From contig NZ_CP126889.1 in NCBI RefSeq assembly GCF_030246845.1, forward strand, positions 1,178,001 through 1,242,000: DNA of 64,000 nt, read 5' to 3'. Of the stretch, positions 27,479 to 35,707 are shown in pieces. The notes beneath the pieces were generated by a model. It worked only from the letters and a program-made list of their open reading frames with translations, did not search any database and was not told where the DNA came from. Position 1 is the first letter of the stretch, and each line of letters starts with the position of its first letter. This DNA is from Enhydrobacter sp. (lineage in GTDB: Bacteria; Pseudomonadota; Alphaproteobacteria; Reyranellales; Reyranellaceae). The position numbers and the translations under genes were made by a program.

Positions 27479-28513
27479 TCAGCCTGCGACCAGCGCCTCG
27501 ATCGCCGCCCTGTCGAGACCCCGCTCGCCGATCACGACGAGGCGTCCCTGCCGTGCTTCCCCGGCAGCCCAGCGGCGGTCGAACTGATGCTGGAACCGGG
27601 CGCCCACACCCTGCACCAGAAGCCGCATCGGCTTGCCGTCGATGTCGACGAACCCCTTCACCCGCAGGATGTCGTGCGCCATCGCCACCTTCCTCAGGCG
27701 CTCGATCAGGACCTGTGGTCCGTCGAACGAGGGCAGGTCGATGATGAAGGTGTCGAAGTCGTCATGGTCGTGCTCGCCCTCGGCGTCATGATGCGACGGG
27801 CGGCGGGCGAGATCGGCTTCAGCACCGGCTCCAAGACCCAGCAGCACGGCGACCGGCACCCGGCCGTTCTCGGCCTCGACGACCTTCACCGCCCGCGGCA
27901 GCGTCTTGCCGATTTCGCCGACGACGGCCTGACGCTGTTCGACGGACATCAGGTCGGCCTTGTTCAGAATCACGAGGTCGGCGCAGAGAAGCTGGTCCTC
28001 GAACACTTCCTCGAGCGGATTGTCGTGATCGAGCGATCGGTCGTTGGCGCGTTGCCGGGCGATGGCGTCGGGGTCGTCGGCGAAGCGGCCCGCCGCGACG
28101 GCCGCCCCGTCCACCACCGTCACGACGCCGTCGACGGTGACGCGCGAGGCGATCTCCGGCCAGTTGAAGGCCTTGACCAGCGGCTTGGGAAGAGCGAGAC
28201 CCGACGTCTCGATCACGATGTGATCGGGCGGCGAGGGACGGTCGAGCAGGCCTTTCAGGGCCGGCACGAAGTCGTCGGCGACGGTGCAGCAGAGGCAGCC
28301 GTTCGCGAGCTCGACGATCGCATCCTCCGGGCAGCTCTCGACGCCGCAGCTCTTCAGGATCTCGCCATCGATGCCGACGTCGCCGAACTCGTTGACGATC
28401 ACCGCCAGCCGCCGGCCGTGGGCATTCTCCAGAACATGGCGCACGAGCGTGGTCTTCCCGGCCCCGAGAAAGCCCGTGACGATGGTGCACGGCACCTTGG
28501 CGAACGAGGTCAT
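27479..28513 (-). CDS. cobW: CobW GTPase, cobalt metallochaperone
   Basis: A 344-residue G3E-family P-loop GTPase that delivers Co2+ to the chelatase. The P-loop is GFLGAGKTT (about 14-22), then VIVNEFGDVGIDG, and the metal-binding CXCC motif NGCLCCTVAD with C73, C75 and C76. A histidine- and acid-rich stretch, SHHDAEGEHDHDDFD, lies in the middle and probably binds metal. The C-terminal CobW_C domain includes ILRVKGFVDIDGKP. The position directly before cobN fits CobW rather than the zinc-type ZNG/YeiR members. A 111-base gap separates it from cbtA. Confidence 0.92.
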   Translation of the reverse strand: MTSFAKVPCTIVTGFLGAGKTTLVRHVLENAHGRRLAVIVNEFGDVGIDGEILKSCGVESCPEDAIVELANGCLCCTVADDFVPALKGLLDRPSPPDHIVIETSGLALPKPLVKAFNWPEIASRVTVDGVVTVVDGAAVAAGRFADDPDAIARQRANDRSLDHDNPLEEVFEDQLLCADLVILNKADLMSVEQRQAVVGEIGKTLPRAVKVVEAENGRVPVAVLLGLGAGAEADLARRPSHHDAEGEHDHDDFDTFIIDLPSFDGPQVLIERLRKVAMAHDILRVKGFVDIDGKPMRLLVQGVGARFQHQFDRRWAAGEARQGRLVVIGERGLDRAAIEALVAG

Positions 28514-28624
28514 TGTTCTACGGACTCCGGATGAGGAACAGGCGAAACACGGGCAACGGGACCGCAGACGAACACCGTGACGCCAGGCACGCTCATGGAG
28601 CCGGCTTCGCGTCGAGGCATGGCG

Positions 28625-29296
28625 TCAAGGCGCCGGCCGGCGCGCGAGCCTCGGCCACAGCAGGCCGACCGTGACTCCGATGAGCAACCAGAGGGACGCC
28701 TGGACCGCCAGCGACAGCGCCGCGAACCGGGCTGCGATTTCGGGCGGCACGCTGCTCTCGAGGTCGTGCGGCCGCGGCGCGCCGATGAGGTGAGGCGTCA
28801 GCAGCACGGCCAGCGCCACGACACGCAGGAAAGCCCTGTCCGTCTTGAGGAACATCCAGATGGCGACCGCCGTGGCGCAGGCCGTCCCGACCCACCAGAC
28901 CTGCCGGGCGACGAGATCTCCGGCGGCACTTCCGGGCAATTCCGGCGCCAGACCGGCGGCAGGGGCAAGCCCGAAGGCGACGAAGCCGGCGGCGGCCCAC
29001 GCCAGGGCACGGCGTTCGTCGATCTGCTCGCCGACCGCAGCCATCGCCGCGACCAGCAGGAGGGCGAAGCCGACGGCGGTCACGACGGTCGCGAGCGATG
29101 TGTAAAAAAGACGCGGAAGCCCGTCGGCAGGCTTCCAGCCTTCGTCATGCCCCCCGTGCGCATGAGCGCCGTGCCCCGTCTCGAAGACTTCCGCGGCGAC
29201 GATCAGCGGTGTCGTCGTCACCTGCTGAAGGGCGGCGACCAGCAGCCCCGCCACGAGGCCGGCGAGAAGGCCCACCGACAAAATCCTTGCAAGCAC
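28625..29296 (-). CDS. cbtA: Cobalt transporter subunit CbtA
   Basis: A 223-residue membrane protein with about five to six helices, matching CbtA. It begins MLARILSVGLLAGLVAGLLV; the loop after the first helix contains the histidine-rich ETGHGAHAHGGHDEGW. Later come LLVAAMAAVGEQIDERRALA, GLAPAAGLAPELPGSAAGDL and LTPHLIGAPRP. CbtAB is a predicted B12-regulated cobalt importer. The gene starts 10 bases after cbtB, so the two are coupled and controlled by the same riboswitch. Confidence 0.88.
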   Translation of the reverse strand: MLARILSVGLLAGLVAGLLVAALQQVTTTPLIVAAEVFETGHGAHAHGGHDEGWKPADGLPRLFYTSLATVVTAVGFALLLVAAMAAVGEQIDERRALAWAAAGFVAFGLAPAAGLAPELPGSAAGDLVARQVWWVGTACATAVAIWMFLKTDRAFLRVVALAVLLTPHLIGAPRPHDLESSVPPEIAARFAALSLAVQASLWLLIGVTVGLLWPRLARRPAP

Positions 29297-29306
29297 TCCG
29301 GCAGCC

Positions 29307-29486
29307 TCAATGGCAGGGGAAGCTCAAGCTGTGCCGCGCGTCGTGTGCCGCGTTGTGGAGCAGTTGGGGCTGGGCGAAGCCGGCAAGGAACACCAACACC
29401 GTGCCCAGCACAGCAGCGACCAGGGCCGCCCTGAGGGTTTCCTGTCGTTCGGTCGATCCGGCTACCGGTATGGACGTGCTTGCCAT
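29307..29486 (-). CDS. cbtB: Cobalt transporter subunit CbtB
   Basis: A 59-residue single-helix membrane protein. The helix is LVAAVLGTVLVFLAGFA; the C-terminal metal-binding motif HNAAHDARHSLSFPCH with four histidines and a terminal Cys-His is the CbtB hallmark. The start ATG at 29486 follows GAGGAGG by 6 bases. It is the first gene after the B12 riboswitch. In-frame extension on the reverse strand runs through the riboswitch and is not coding. Confidence 0.9.
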   Translation of the reverse strand: MASTSIPVAGSTERQETLRAALVAAVLGTVLVFLAGFAQPQLLHNAAHDARHSLSFPCH

Positions 29487-29534
29487 GTCATCCTCCTCGA
29501 CCGCCCCTCCGGCGATCCGAATGCAGAAAGCGAC

Positions 29535-29697
29535 GGCAGGTATCCTGGCTCTCGGATCTTCGCCGCAGGCCACCTTCCCGGTTTCCCAGTGGTATGCAGG
29601 CCTTTGGCTAGCCGATGACAGTTGCGGGGGCAGCCGCGGATTGGGGCGTCGACGCCCTTCACCACGTTCCCTTTTGATCCCCGTGGGGAACCGTCGC
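29535..29697 (-). promoter_or_regulatory. Cobalamin riboswitch controlling cbtB-cbtA-cobW-cobN-cobGHIJ
   Basis: On the reverse strand the conserved core reads, in order, AGGGAACGTGGTG near the 5' side, CCCCCGCAACTGTCAT, ACCACTGGGAAACCGGGAAGG, and the B12 box AGCCAGGATACCTGC ending at 29536. These are the standard adenosylcobalamin riboswitch elements. It ends 49 bases before the cbtB start. The stretch between contains two GGAGG sequences, one being the cbtB ribosome site, so control of translation initiation is likely; no terminator with a U-run is visible. High adenosylcobalamin should shut the operon. Confidence 0.93.
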
Positions 29698-29702
29698 CCC
29701 GC

Positions 29703-29731
29703 TTGATAAGGGCCGGCCGGCTTGCTGACAA
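29703..29731 (-). promoter_or_regulatory. Predicted housekeeping promoter of the riboswitch operon
   Basis: On the reverse strand TTGTCA (29731-29726; 5 of 6 to TTGACA) and TATCAA (29708-29703; 4 of 6 to TATAAT) are separated by exactly 17 bases. Transcription would begin near 29696, right at the 5' end of the riboswitch. The position supports a real promoter. Confidence 0.5.
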
Positions 29732-29756
29732 GGGCTTTGCCGTCCATTTTGGCCGC

Positions 29757-30368
29757 ATGACGACGGCAAACGACGAAGAGACGCGGCACAAGGCCAAAAT
29801 GGCTCACCGCAAGGCGGTCCAGGATGCCGAGGTGGCCGGCAAGACGATCGAAAAGGGCCTGTTGATCGTGCATACCGGCAAGGGCAAGGGCAAGTCGACG
29901 GCGGCATTCGGCCTGATGCTGCGCGCGCTTGGCCGCGGCTTCCGCTGCGGCGTGGTGCAGTTCGGCAAGGGGATGTGGCAGTCGGGCGAGCGCACCGCGA
30001 TCGAGCGGTTCGGCGATCAGGTGGAATGGCATACTCTGGGCGAGGGCTTCACCTGGGAGACACAGGACCGCGCCCGCGACATCGACGCGGCAAAACGGGC
30101 ATGGGCCGCGGCGCGGAAGCTGATGGCCGATCCGTCGATCCGGCTGATCGTGCTCGACGAGCTCAATATCACGCTGCGATACGACCATCTCGACGTGAAG
30201 GAGGTCGTGGCGGCGCTGCAGGCCCGGCGCACCGATCAGCACATCGTCGTCACGGGCCGCAATGCCAAGCCTGAGCTGGTCGAGGCCGCCGATCTCGTGA
30301 CCGAGATGGCGCCGGTGAAGCATCATTTCGCCGCTGGCGTGAAGGCGCAGGAGGGCATCGAGTTCTGA
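29757..30368 (+). CDS. cobO: Corrinoid adenosyltransferase CobO
   Basis: A 203-residue ATP:co(I)rrinoid adenosyltransferase of the CobA/CobO/BtuR type, which makes the cobalt-carbon bond. The P-loop is [15 protein letters not shown] (G41-S47), followed by [22 protein letters not shown] and [16 protein letters not shown]. The reverse-direction riboswitch operon begins just upstream, so cobO and the cbt operon are divergent. The stop and the cobQ start share one base (TGATG), giving coupled translation. Cytosolic. Confidence 0.94.
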   Translation: MTTANDEETRHKAKMAHRKAVQDAEVAGKTIEKGLLIVHTGKGKGKSTAAFGLMLRALGRGFRCGVVQFGKGMWQSGERTAIERFGDQVEWHTLGEGFTWETQDRARDIDAAKRAWAAARKLMADPSIRLIVLDELNITLRYDHLDVKEVVAALQARRTDQHIVVTGRNAKPELVEAADLVTEMAPVKHHFAAGVKAQEGIEF

Positions 30369-31840
30369 TGGCGGCGCGCGCCCTCATGATCCAGGGCACG
30401 GGCTCGGATGTGGGCAAGTCGCTGATTGTGACCGGCCTCGCGCGCGCTTTCACGCGGCGCGGGCTTCGCGTCCGGCCCTTCAAGCCGCAGAACATGTCGA
30501 ACAACGCCGCGGTGACGGCCGATGGCGGCGAGATCGGCCGCGCCCAGGCACTGCAGGCCCGCGCCGCGCGGGTAGCGGCAACGGTCCATATGAACCCGGT
30601 CCTGCTGAAACCCCAAAGCGAGACCGGAGCGCAGGTCGTGGTGCAGGGCAAGGTCGCGGGTGCCACCAAAGCGCGCGACTATCAGGCGATGAAGCCAAGG
30701 CTTCTGTGCGCCGTCCTCGACAGCTTCGGCAGACTCGCCCTCGAGGCCGATCTCGTGCTGGTGGAAGGCGCCGGCTCGTCGTCGGAAGTGAACCTGCGCA
30801 CCGGCGACATCGCCAACATGGGTTTCGCGCGCGCGGCGGACGTACCCGTCGTGTTGGTGGGCGACATCGACCGCGGCGGCGTGATCGCCAGCCTGGTCGG
30901 CACGAAGGCCGTGATCGATCCCGCCGATGCGGCGACGGTCGTGGGCTTCATCGTCAACCGCTTCCGCGGCGATCCCTCGCTGTTCGGCGACGGCCTCGAG
31001 GTCATCGCCGCGAAGACGGGCTGGCCGGCGCTGGGCCTCGTGCCCCATTTCGACGCCGCGCACCGCCTGCCGGCCGAGGATGCGCTGGGCCTGCCGACGG
31101 CGCCTCGCGGCCAGGGCCTGAAGATCGCAGTCCTTGCCTATCCGCGCATCGCCAATTTCGACGACTTCGATCCGCTCCGACTGGAGCCGTCGGTGAACCT
31201 CGTCTTCGTGCGGCCGGGCGAGGCGCTTCCGGGCGACGCCGCACTCGTCATCCTGCCGGGCTCCAAGGCGACGATCGCCGATCTCGCAGCGCTCCGGAAC
31301 AGCGGCTGGGACATCGATATCGAAGCGCATGTCCGACGCGGCGGTCATGTGCTGGGGATTTGCGGCGGCTATCAGATGCTGGGCCGCAGCGTCGCCGATC
31401 CGCACGGCATCGAAGGTCCGCCCGACACGGCGGCGGGACTGGGCCTCTTGCCGGTCGACACCGTGCTGGAAGGCGGCAAGGTGCTGGTCGAGGTCGCCGG
31501 CGAGACGGCTGCCGGCAGCGTGCCGTTCAAGGGGTACGAAATGCATGTCGGCCGCACCACCGGTGCCGTCCGGCCATTGCTGCGACTCGACAACGGGCAC
31601 GATCAGGGAGCCGTGAGCGCCGATGGCCGCATCGCCGGCTGCTACATCCACGGCCTGCTGACCGACGACCGCCAGCGCCGCTACTGGCTGCAGCGCCTGG
31701 GCGGCATGGCGTCGCCCTTCGACTACGAAGCCGACCTCGAGGCGACGCTCGATCTGCTGGCCGAACATGTCGAGGCGCACATCGATTGCGACCGCCTGCT
31801 GGCGCTCGCGCGCATCCCGCACCTCACATCGTCAGGATAA
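30368..31840 (+). CDS. cobQ: Cobyric acid synthase CobQ
   Basis: A 490-residue glutamine- and ATP-dependent enzyme that amidates side chains b, d, e and g of adenosylcobyrinic acid a,c-diamide. The N-terminal dethiobiotin-synthetase-like domain opens [20 protein letters not shown] and [15 protein letters not shown]; the amidotransferase domain has the nucleophile Cys in [10 protein letters not shown]. Starts directly at the cobO stop. Its last 17 bases overlap the end of cobD on the other strand. Confidence 0.95.
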   Translation: MAARALMIQGTGSDVGKSLIVTGLARAFTRRGLRVRPFKPQNMSNNAAVTADGGEIGRAQALQARAARVAATVHMNPVLLKPQSETGAQVVVQGKVAGATKARDYQAMKPRLLCAVLDSFGRLALEADLVLVEGAGSSSEVNLRTGDIANMGFARAADVPVVLVGDIDRGGVIASLVGTKAVIDPADAATVVGFIVNRFRGDPSLFGDGLEVIAAKTGWPALGLVPHFDAAHRLPAEDALGLPTAPRGQGLKIAVLAYPRIANFDDFDPLRLEPSVNLVFVRPGEALPGDAALVILPGSKATIADLAALRNSGWDIDIEAHVRRGGHVLGICGGYQMLGRSVADPHGIEGPPDTAAGLGLLPVDTVLEGGKVLVEVAGETAAGSVPFKGYEMHVGRTTGAVRPLLRLDNGHDQGAVSADGRIAGCYIHGLLTDDRQRRYWLQRLGGMASPFDYEADLEATLDLLAEHVEAHIDCDRLLALARIPHLTSSG

Positions 31841-32801
31841 GCGCGAGCAGCACGAGCAGCAGCACCGCCATCTGGAGGCCGCACGCCGTTCGATAGAGCG
31901 AAAGCGCGCTGCGGATATCGCGCGCCGTGGCGATGGTCCTGCCGCGTCCCAGCCAGGGACCGTCGACCCGCTCGCCGTCGTAGCTGCGCGGCCCCATCAG
32001 CCGCACGCCGAGAGCGCCCGCCATGGCCGCTTCCGGCCAACCGGCATTGGGCGAATCGTGCCGCCCCGCGTCTTGCCACGCCGCCATGCACGCCTGCCGC
32101 GCCGAGAGGCCCGGCCGCAGCAGCGCCGCCAGGGCCAGCCAGAGCGCGGCGAGCCGCGAGGCCGGCAGGTTCACGAGATCGTCGGCGCGCGCCGCGGCCC
32201 AGCCGAAATGAAGATGGCGTGGCGTCTTGTGGCCGATCATGCTGTCGGCGGTGTTGATCGCCTTGTAGGCCAGCGCACCTGGCAGGCCAGCGACGGCCAT
32301 CCACAAAAGCGGCGCGACCACGCCGTCGGAAAAGCTCTCGGCCAGGCTTTCGATGGCGGCACGGCTTATGCCCGCCTCGTCGAGATCTTTGGTATCGCGC
32401 CCGACGATCATCGCCACCGCCGCGCGGGCCGCCGCCAGTCCCTTGCCCTCGAGCGCTTCGGCCACCGCCGCGACGTGCGAATCGAGGCTGCGCTGCGCCA
32501 GCAACGTGCTCGCCAGCACGGCCAGGACGACGAACGCCACGATCGCCGGCAACACGAGATGGAGGAGTGCGGAAATCAGAAGCCCCGTCAGCAGGCTGCC
32601 CGCCACCAGCAGCAGAAGCAGCGCCACGCCCTGCAGGCGTTGCTGGAGATCGGAGTCGCCGGCCGAATTCCACGTCCGGTCGCCCCATGTTATGACCCGC
32701 GCGATCCAGGTCACCGGGTGGCGGATTGCGCGGAACAGGCGGTCGGGATAGCCGACAGCCGCCTCGATCGCGGCGGCAAGAAGGGCGAGGCCGACGAACA
32801 T
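31824..32801 (-). CDS. cobD: Adenosylcobinamide-phosphate synthase CobD (CbiB)
   Basis: A 325-residue membrane enzyme that attaches the aminopropanol(-phosphate) arm to adenosylcobyric acid. It begins [20 protein letters not shown] and has [10 protein letters not shown], the conserved [40 protein letters not shown] and [13 protein letters not shown]. About four to five membrane helices. It lies antisense between cobQ and cobC: stop overlaps cobQ by 17 bases, and 15 bases separate its start from the cobC start. Its leader must therefore be inside cobC. Confidence 0.93.
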   Translation of the reverse strand: MFVGLALLAAAIEAAVGYPDRLFRAIRHPVTWIARVITWGDRTWNSAGDSDLQQRLQGVALLLLLVAGSLLTGLLISALLHLVLPAIVAFVVLAVLASTLLAQRSLDSHVAAVAEALEGKGLAAARAAVAMIVGRDTKDLDEAGISRAAIESLAESFSDGVVAPLLWMAVAGLPGALAYKAINTADSMIGHKTPRHLHFGWAAARADDLVNLPASRLAALWLALAALLRPGLSARQACMAAWQDAGRHDSPNAGWPEAAMAGALGVRLMGPRSYDGERVDGPWLGRGRTIATARDIRSALSLYRTACGLQMAVLLLVLLALILTM

Positions 32802-32816
32802 GATCCTGTGCCTATC

Positions 32817-33809
32817 ATGGCGGTTGCCAACGTGAAACAAGACGCAAAAGTCGTGCACGGGGGCGACCTCGACCTGGCCCGCCGCCGCTTTCCGCAGGCG
32901 CCCGAGCCGTGGCTCGACCTCTCGACCGGCATCAATCCCACCGCCTATCCCGTCGAAGCCGTCGCCGCCGAGGCATGGTCGCGCCTGCCGGGCCGGGCCG
33001 ACGAGCAGGCGCTCCGCATTGCGGCGGCGCGGCGCTTCGAGGTCCACAATCCTGCGACCATCGTCGCGGCGCCGGGCACGCAGGCGTTGATCCAGCTTCT
33101 GCCGCGACTCGTGCCGCAGGCCCGGGTCGCGATCGTCGGGCCTACCTACGAGGAGCATGAGGTTTGCTGGCGGCGACACGGCCACGACGTGACGGTCGTG
33201 AGCGACCTCGCCTGCGCCAACGGCCATGACGTCGCGATCGTCGTCAATCCCGACAATCCCACCGGCCGGCTGCTGCCTGTGGCCGAGCTCGCGACGCGGC
33301 ACGCGATGCTCGTCGTTGACGAAGCCTTCGTCGACTTCCTGCCCGCCGCTGCCAGCCTTGCGCGCGACCTGCCGTCGAACGCGGTCGTGCTGCGCTCCTT
33401 CGGCAAGACCTATGGACTCGCGGGCCTGCGGCTGGGCTTTGCCATCGCCCGACCCGACCTCGCCGACCGGCTGCGCACGGAATTCGGACCCTGGCCCGTC
33501 TCTGGCCCGGCGCTCGCGATCGGCCGCGCCGCGCTCGCCGACGATGCCTGGTTCCGCGCGACGACGGCAAGGTTGAAGGAGGACAGCTCGCGGCTCGATG
33601 CCATGCTTGCGAAGGCGGGATTTACGTTACTCGGCGGCACGCCGCTTTTCCGCCTGGCGCGGCATCCGCACGCAGCCGGTATCGTCGAGCGATTAGGACA
33701 GCAGGGCATTCATGTCCGGGCCTTCGCTCACGAGCCGCACTGGCTGCGCTTCGGCCTGCCGGGAAGCGATATGGCGTTTCGCCGACTCGCCGCCGCCCTT
33801 GGCATTTGA
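32817..33809 (+). CDS. cobC: Threonine-phosphate decarboxylase-like protein CobC
   Basis: A 330-residue PLP enzyme of the class I/II aminotransferase fold. In the Cob pathway CobC acts with CobD at the aminopropanol step; the related Salmonella CobD decarboxylates L-threonine phosphate. Marks are VVHGGDLDLARRRFP and LDLSTGINPTAYP at the start, VNPDNPTGRLLP, and the PLP lysine in RSFGKTYGLAGLRLGF. The ATG at 32817 starts MAVANVKQDAKVVHGG. It follows cobO-cobQ in the same direction with cobD antisense in between. Confidence 0.93.
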   Translation: MAVANVKQDAKVVHGGDLDLARRRFPQAPEPWLDLSTGINPTAYPVEAVAAEAWSRLPGRADEQALRIAAARRFEVHNPATIVAAPGTQALIQLLPRLVPQARVAIVGPTYEEHEVCWRRHGHDVTVVSDLACANGHDVAIVVNPDNPTGRLLPVAELATRHAMLVVDEAFVDFLPAAASLARDLPSNAVVLRSFGKTYGLAGLRLGFAIARPDLADRLRTEFGPWPVSGPALAIGRAALADDAWFRATTARLKEDSSRLDAMLAKAGFTLLGGTPLFRLARHPHAAGIVERLGQQGIHVRAFAHEPHWLRFGLPGSDMAFRRLAAALGI

Positions 33810-33818
33810 GTCGGGTAC

Positions 33819-33857
33819 CGCGCTGCGACCGGTGCCAGCACCAACGCGCAAATTTTT
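33819..33857 (+). terminator. Possible terminator after cobC
   Basis: Ten bases after the cobC stop is a hairpin with inner stem GGTGC/GCACC (33831-33842) inside outer GCGC/GCGC arms (33820-33823 and 33846-33849). AAATTTTT follows. The T-run touches the stop codon of the convergent 33856-34638 gene. The stem is short, so this is tentative. Confidence 0.4.
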
Positions 33858-34638
33858 ATATGAGCTTATACTGCCTCTGAAAAAAAGCCGAGTGCAGTCC
33901 GCCATTGGGCGGTCTCGCGGCGATATGTTGTGTGATTTGCGCGTTGTCCGAACTGTTTCCAGCGACCATCAGCATGACAAGATTTGCCGGGATGGTCTTA
34001 ATTGTCTCCCGTTCCAACAGTTCATCGAGAATGGCTTCTGGCTCACCCTCGGGAACAGCAACCCAATACCTCAAAGCTTTGAGCATGCTTCGCGTTTGGG
34101 AGTCATGTGCCCTGTAATCGCCGGCAACATAGTGCGTACCCAGAGTTTCGATCCGGGCTATGCAGATTGGTTCTCCGGCGGCATCCGGATCCTCTGCACT
34201 ATGGTCGGTATGCAGACCATGCGGTTCGGGCACTGTAAATTTGCCATACGCATAGTGCTCTTTGCGATACCGCGCAGAAGGGATCAGGACGCCCATCATC
34301 TCATCGACATCGTCATTGAAGAGGCGCACGTAGGCCGCCATCGTGTCGGGAGTACCGGCGACAAACTTTTCTACGAACCAGGCGTCGTTGACATAGACGG
34401 TGTTGACACCGTTGAACTGCTTCGCGTGTTCGTAGATCGCTTTCCTTGCTTCCTCACGGAAGCGGGCAATAGGCATGGGCAAGTGAGTATGCACTTCGCG
34501 GTCATTGAAATCTTCGTGCATGCGCTCAACGAGGGACCAATGGTCAGAAGAGAACTGCACTGGCTCCAAAATCTTTAGCCTGGGCTGCAGCGCCACCCAT
34601 GCCTGATGAAGAGATGCCATGACCTTTCTGTCGGACAT
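33856..34638 (-). CDS. Low-G+C gene of unknown function, possible 2-oxoglutarate/Fe(II) oxygenase-like fold
   Basis: A 260-residue protein I do not recognise. Base composition is close to half G+C by eye, against about two thirds around it, suggesting recent transfer. Features: VNTVYVNDAWFVEKFVAG and MAAYVRLFNDDVDEMMGVLI in the middle, HGLHTDHSAED with an H-x-D pair at 143-145, and a later QHIAARPPNGGLHSAFFQRQ with H238 or H249. An H-x-D followed about 95-105 residues later by His, then Arg, is the facial triad pattern of cupin-type Fe(II)/2-oxoglutarate oxygenases, but the fit is weak. No signal peptide or membrane segment. It starts 7 bases after the ABC ATPase stop, so it is probably co-transcribed with that transporter. 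Confidence 0.7.
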   Translation of the reverse strand: MSDRKVMASLHQAWVALQPRLKILEPVQFSSDHWSLVERMHEDFNDREVHTHLPMPIARFREEARKAIYEHAKQFNGVNTVYVNDAWFVEKFVAGTPDTMAAYVRLFNDDVDEMMGVLIPSARYRKEHYAYGKFTVPEPHGLHTDHSAEDPDAAGEPICIARIETLGTHYVAGDYRAHDSQTRSMLKALRYWVAVPEGEPEAILDELLERETIKTIPANLVMLMVAGNSSDNAQITQHIAARPPNGGLHSAFFQRQYKLI

Positions 34639-34645
34639 TTCTGCG

Positions 34646-35707
34646 TCATCCTGAGCGCAGCAGCACGGTATGCTCGGGCGAAAAGGAGAGCGTCACGGGG
34701 GCGCCCTCGTCCAGGAGATTGGTCGGCGGGCGGCGGACGATCAGACGGCCGCAGGCGCATTCGACGATGTACTGCACGAAGTCGCCATGGAACATGCGCT
34801 GGCGCACGGTTCCCGCGAGCTGATTGTCCCCGGGCCGGGCGACGAGATCGATATAGGCGGTGCGTACGGCCACCTCGCCCGAGTCGCCGCGGGCCGTGGT
34901 GGCGCCGTTGACGCGCAGCGTGGCTCCCCCTTCGGCTTCGAAGACGTCCGATCCCGTCAGCCGGCCCTTCAGGATGTTGGCCGAGCCCACGAAGTCGGCG
35001 ACGAAACGGCTCATCGGCCGATTGTAGATGTCCTCGGGAGTGCCGATCTGCTCGATCGAGCCGACATTCATCACGATCACCCGGTCGGAGATGGCGAGCG
35101 CCTCCTCCTGGTCGTGCGTGACATAGACCGAGGTGATGTCGAGCCGGCGCTGCAGATCGCGCAGCTCCACACGCATCTCGGCGCGCAGCTTGGCGTCGAG
35201 GTTGGAAAGCGGTTCGTCGAACAGCACCACGTTGGGCGAGAAGGCGATTGCGCGGGCGAGCGCCACGCGCTGCTGCTGGCCGCCGGACAGCTTCGAGGCG
35301 GCGCGGTCGGCGAGATGCCGCATCTGCACGAGGCCCAGCGCACGGTCGACGTTGGCCGCAATGTCGGCCTTGCTCTGCTTGCGCACCTTGAGGCCGTAGG
35401 CGACGTTGTCGAACACACTCATGTGCGGCCATACGGCGTAGGACTGGAACACCATGGATACGCCGCGCTGCTCGGCCGGCACGTTCTTGCGCGCCGTCGC
35501 GTCGAACATCGGCTGGCCATCGATGCGAATGCTGCCGCTGGCAGGTTGCTCGAGACCGGCGATCGCGCGCAACGTCGTGGTCTTGCCGCAGCCCGAGGGG
35601 CCGAGCAGCGTCAGATGCTCGCCGCGGCCCACGGTGAAGCTGACGCCGTTCACCGCCGTCATGTCGCCGTAGCGAATGACGAGGTCCTCGAGTTCGATCC
35701 GGATCAC
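34646..35707 (-). CDS. ABC transporter ATP-binding protein, iron(III)/spermidine type (FbpC/PotA-like)
   Basis: A 353-residue ATPase with a C-terminal TOBE domain. Walker A is GPSGCGKTTTL, Q-loop in VFQSYAVWPHM, signature LSGGQQQRVALARAIA, Walker B VVLFDEPLSNLDAKLR and switch THDQEEAL. The regulatory part (about 240-353) carries FVGSANILKGRLTG and FSPEHTVLLRSG. It starts with GTG (VIRIELEDLVIRYGD) overlapping the permease TGA by 4 bases. It is the third gene of binding protein-permease-ATPase, an iron(III)- or small-cation/organic-acid-type importer. Confidence 0.87.
   Translation of the reverse strand: MIRIELEDLVIRYGDMTAVNGVSFTVGRGEHLTLLGPSGCGKTTTLRAIAGLEQPASGSIRIDGQPMFDATARKNVPAEQRGVSMVFQSYAVWPHMSVFDNVAYGLKVRKQSKADIAANVDRALGLVQMRHLADRAASKLSGGQQQRVALARAIAFSPNVVLFDEPLSNLDAKLRAEMRVELRDLQRRLDITSVYVTHDQEEALAISDRVIVMNVGSIEQIGTPEDIYNRPMSRFVADFVGSANILKGRLTGSDVFEAEGGATLRVNGATTARGDSGEVAVRTAYIDLVARPGDNQLAGTVRQRMFHGDFVQYIVECACGRLIVRRPPTNLLDEGAPVTLSFSPEHTVLLRSG

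Noticed and set aside
24337..27744. A 1135-codon open frame on the forward strand antisense to cobN
   Set aside because: It is a mirror of high-G+C codon use in cobN, has an unnatural Arg/His/Asp-rich composition and no family motif.
34642..34665. A TCATCCTGAGCGCAGC stretch at the end of the ABC ATPase that looks like half of the REP family
   Set aside because: No matching second arm follows; it may be a decayed copy that supplies the stop codon, but similarity over so few bases is not enough.
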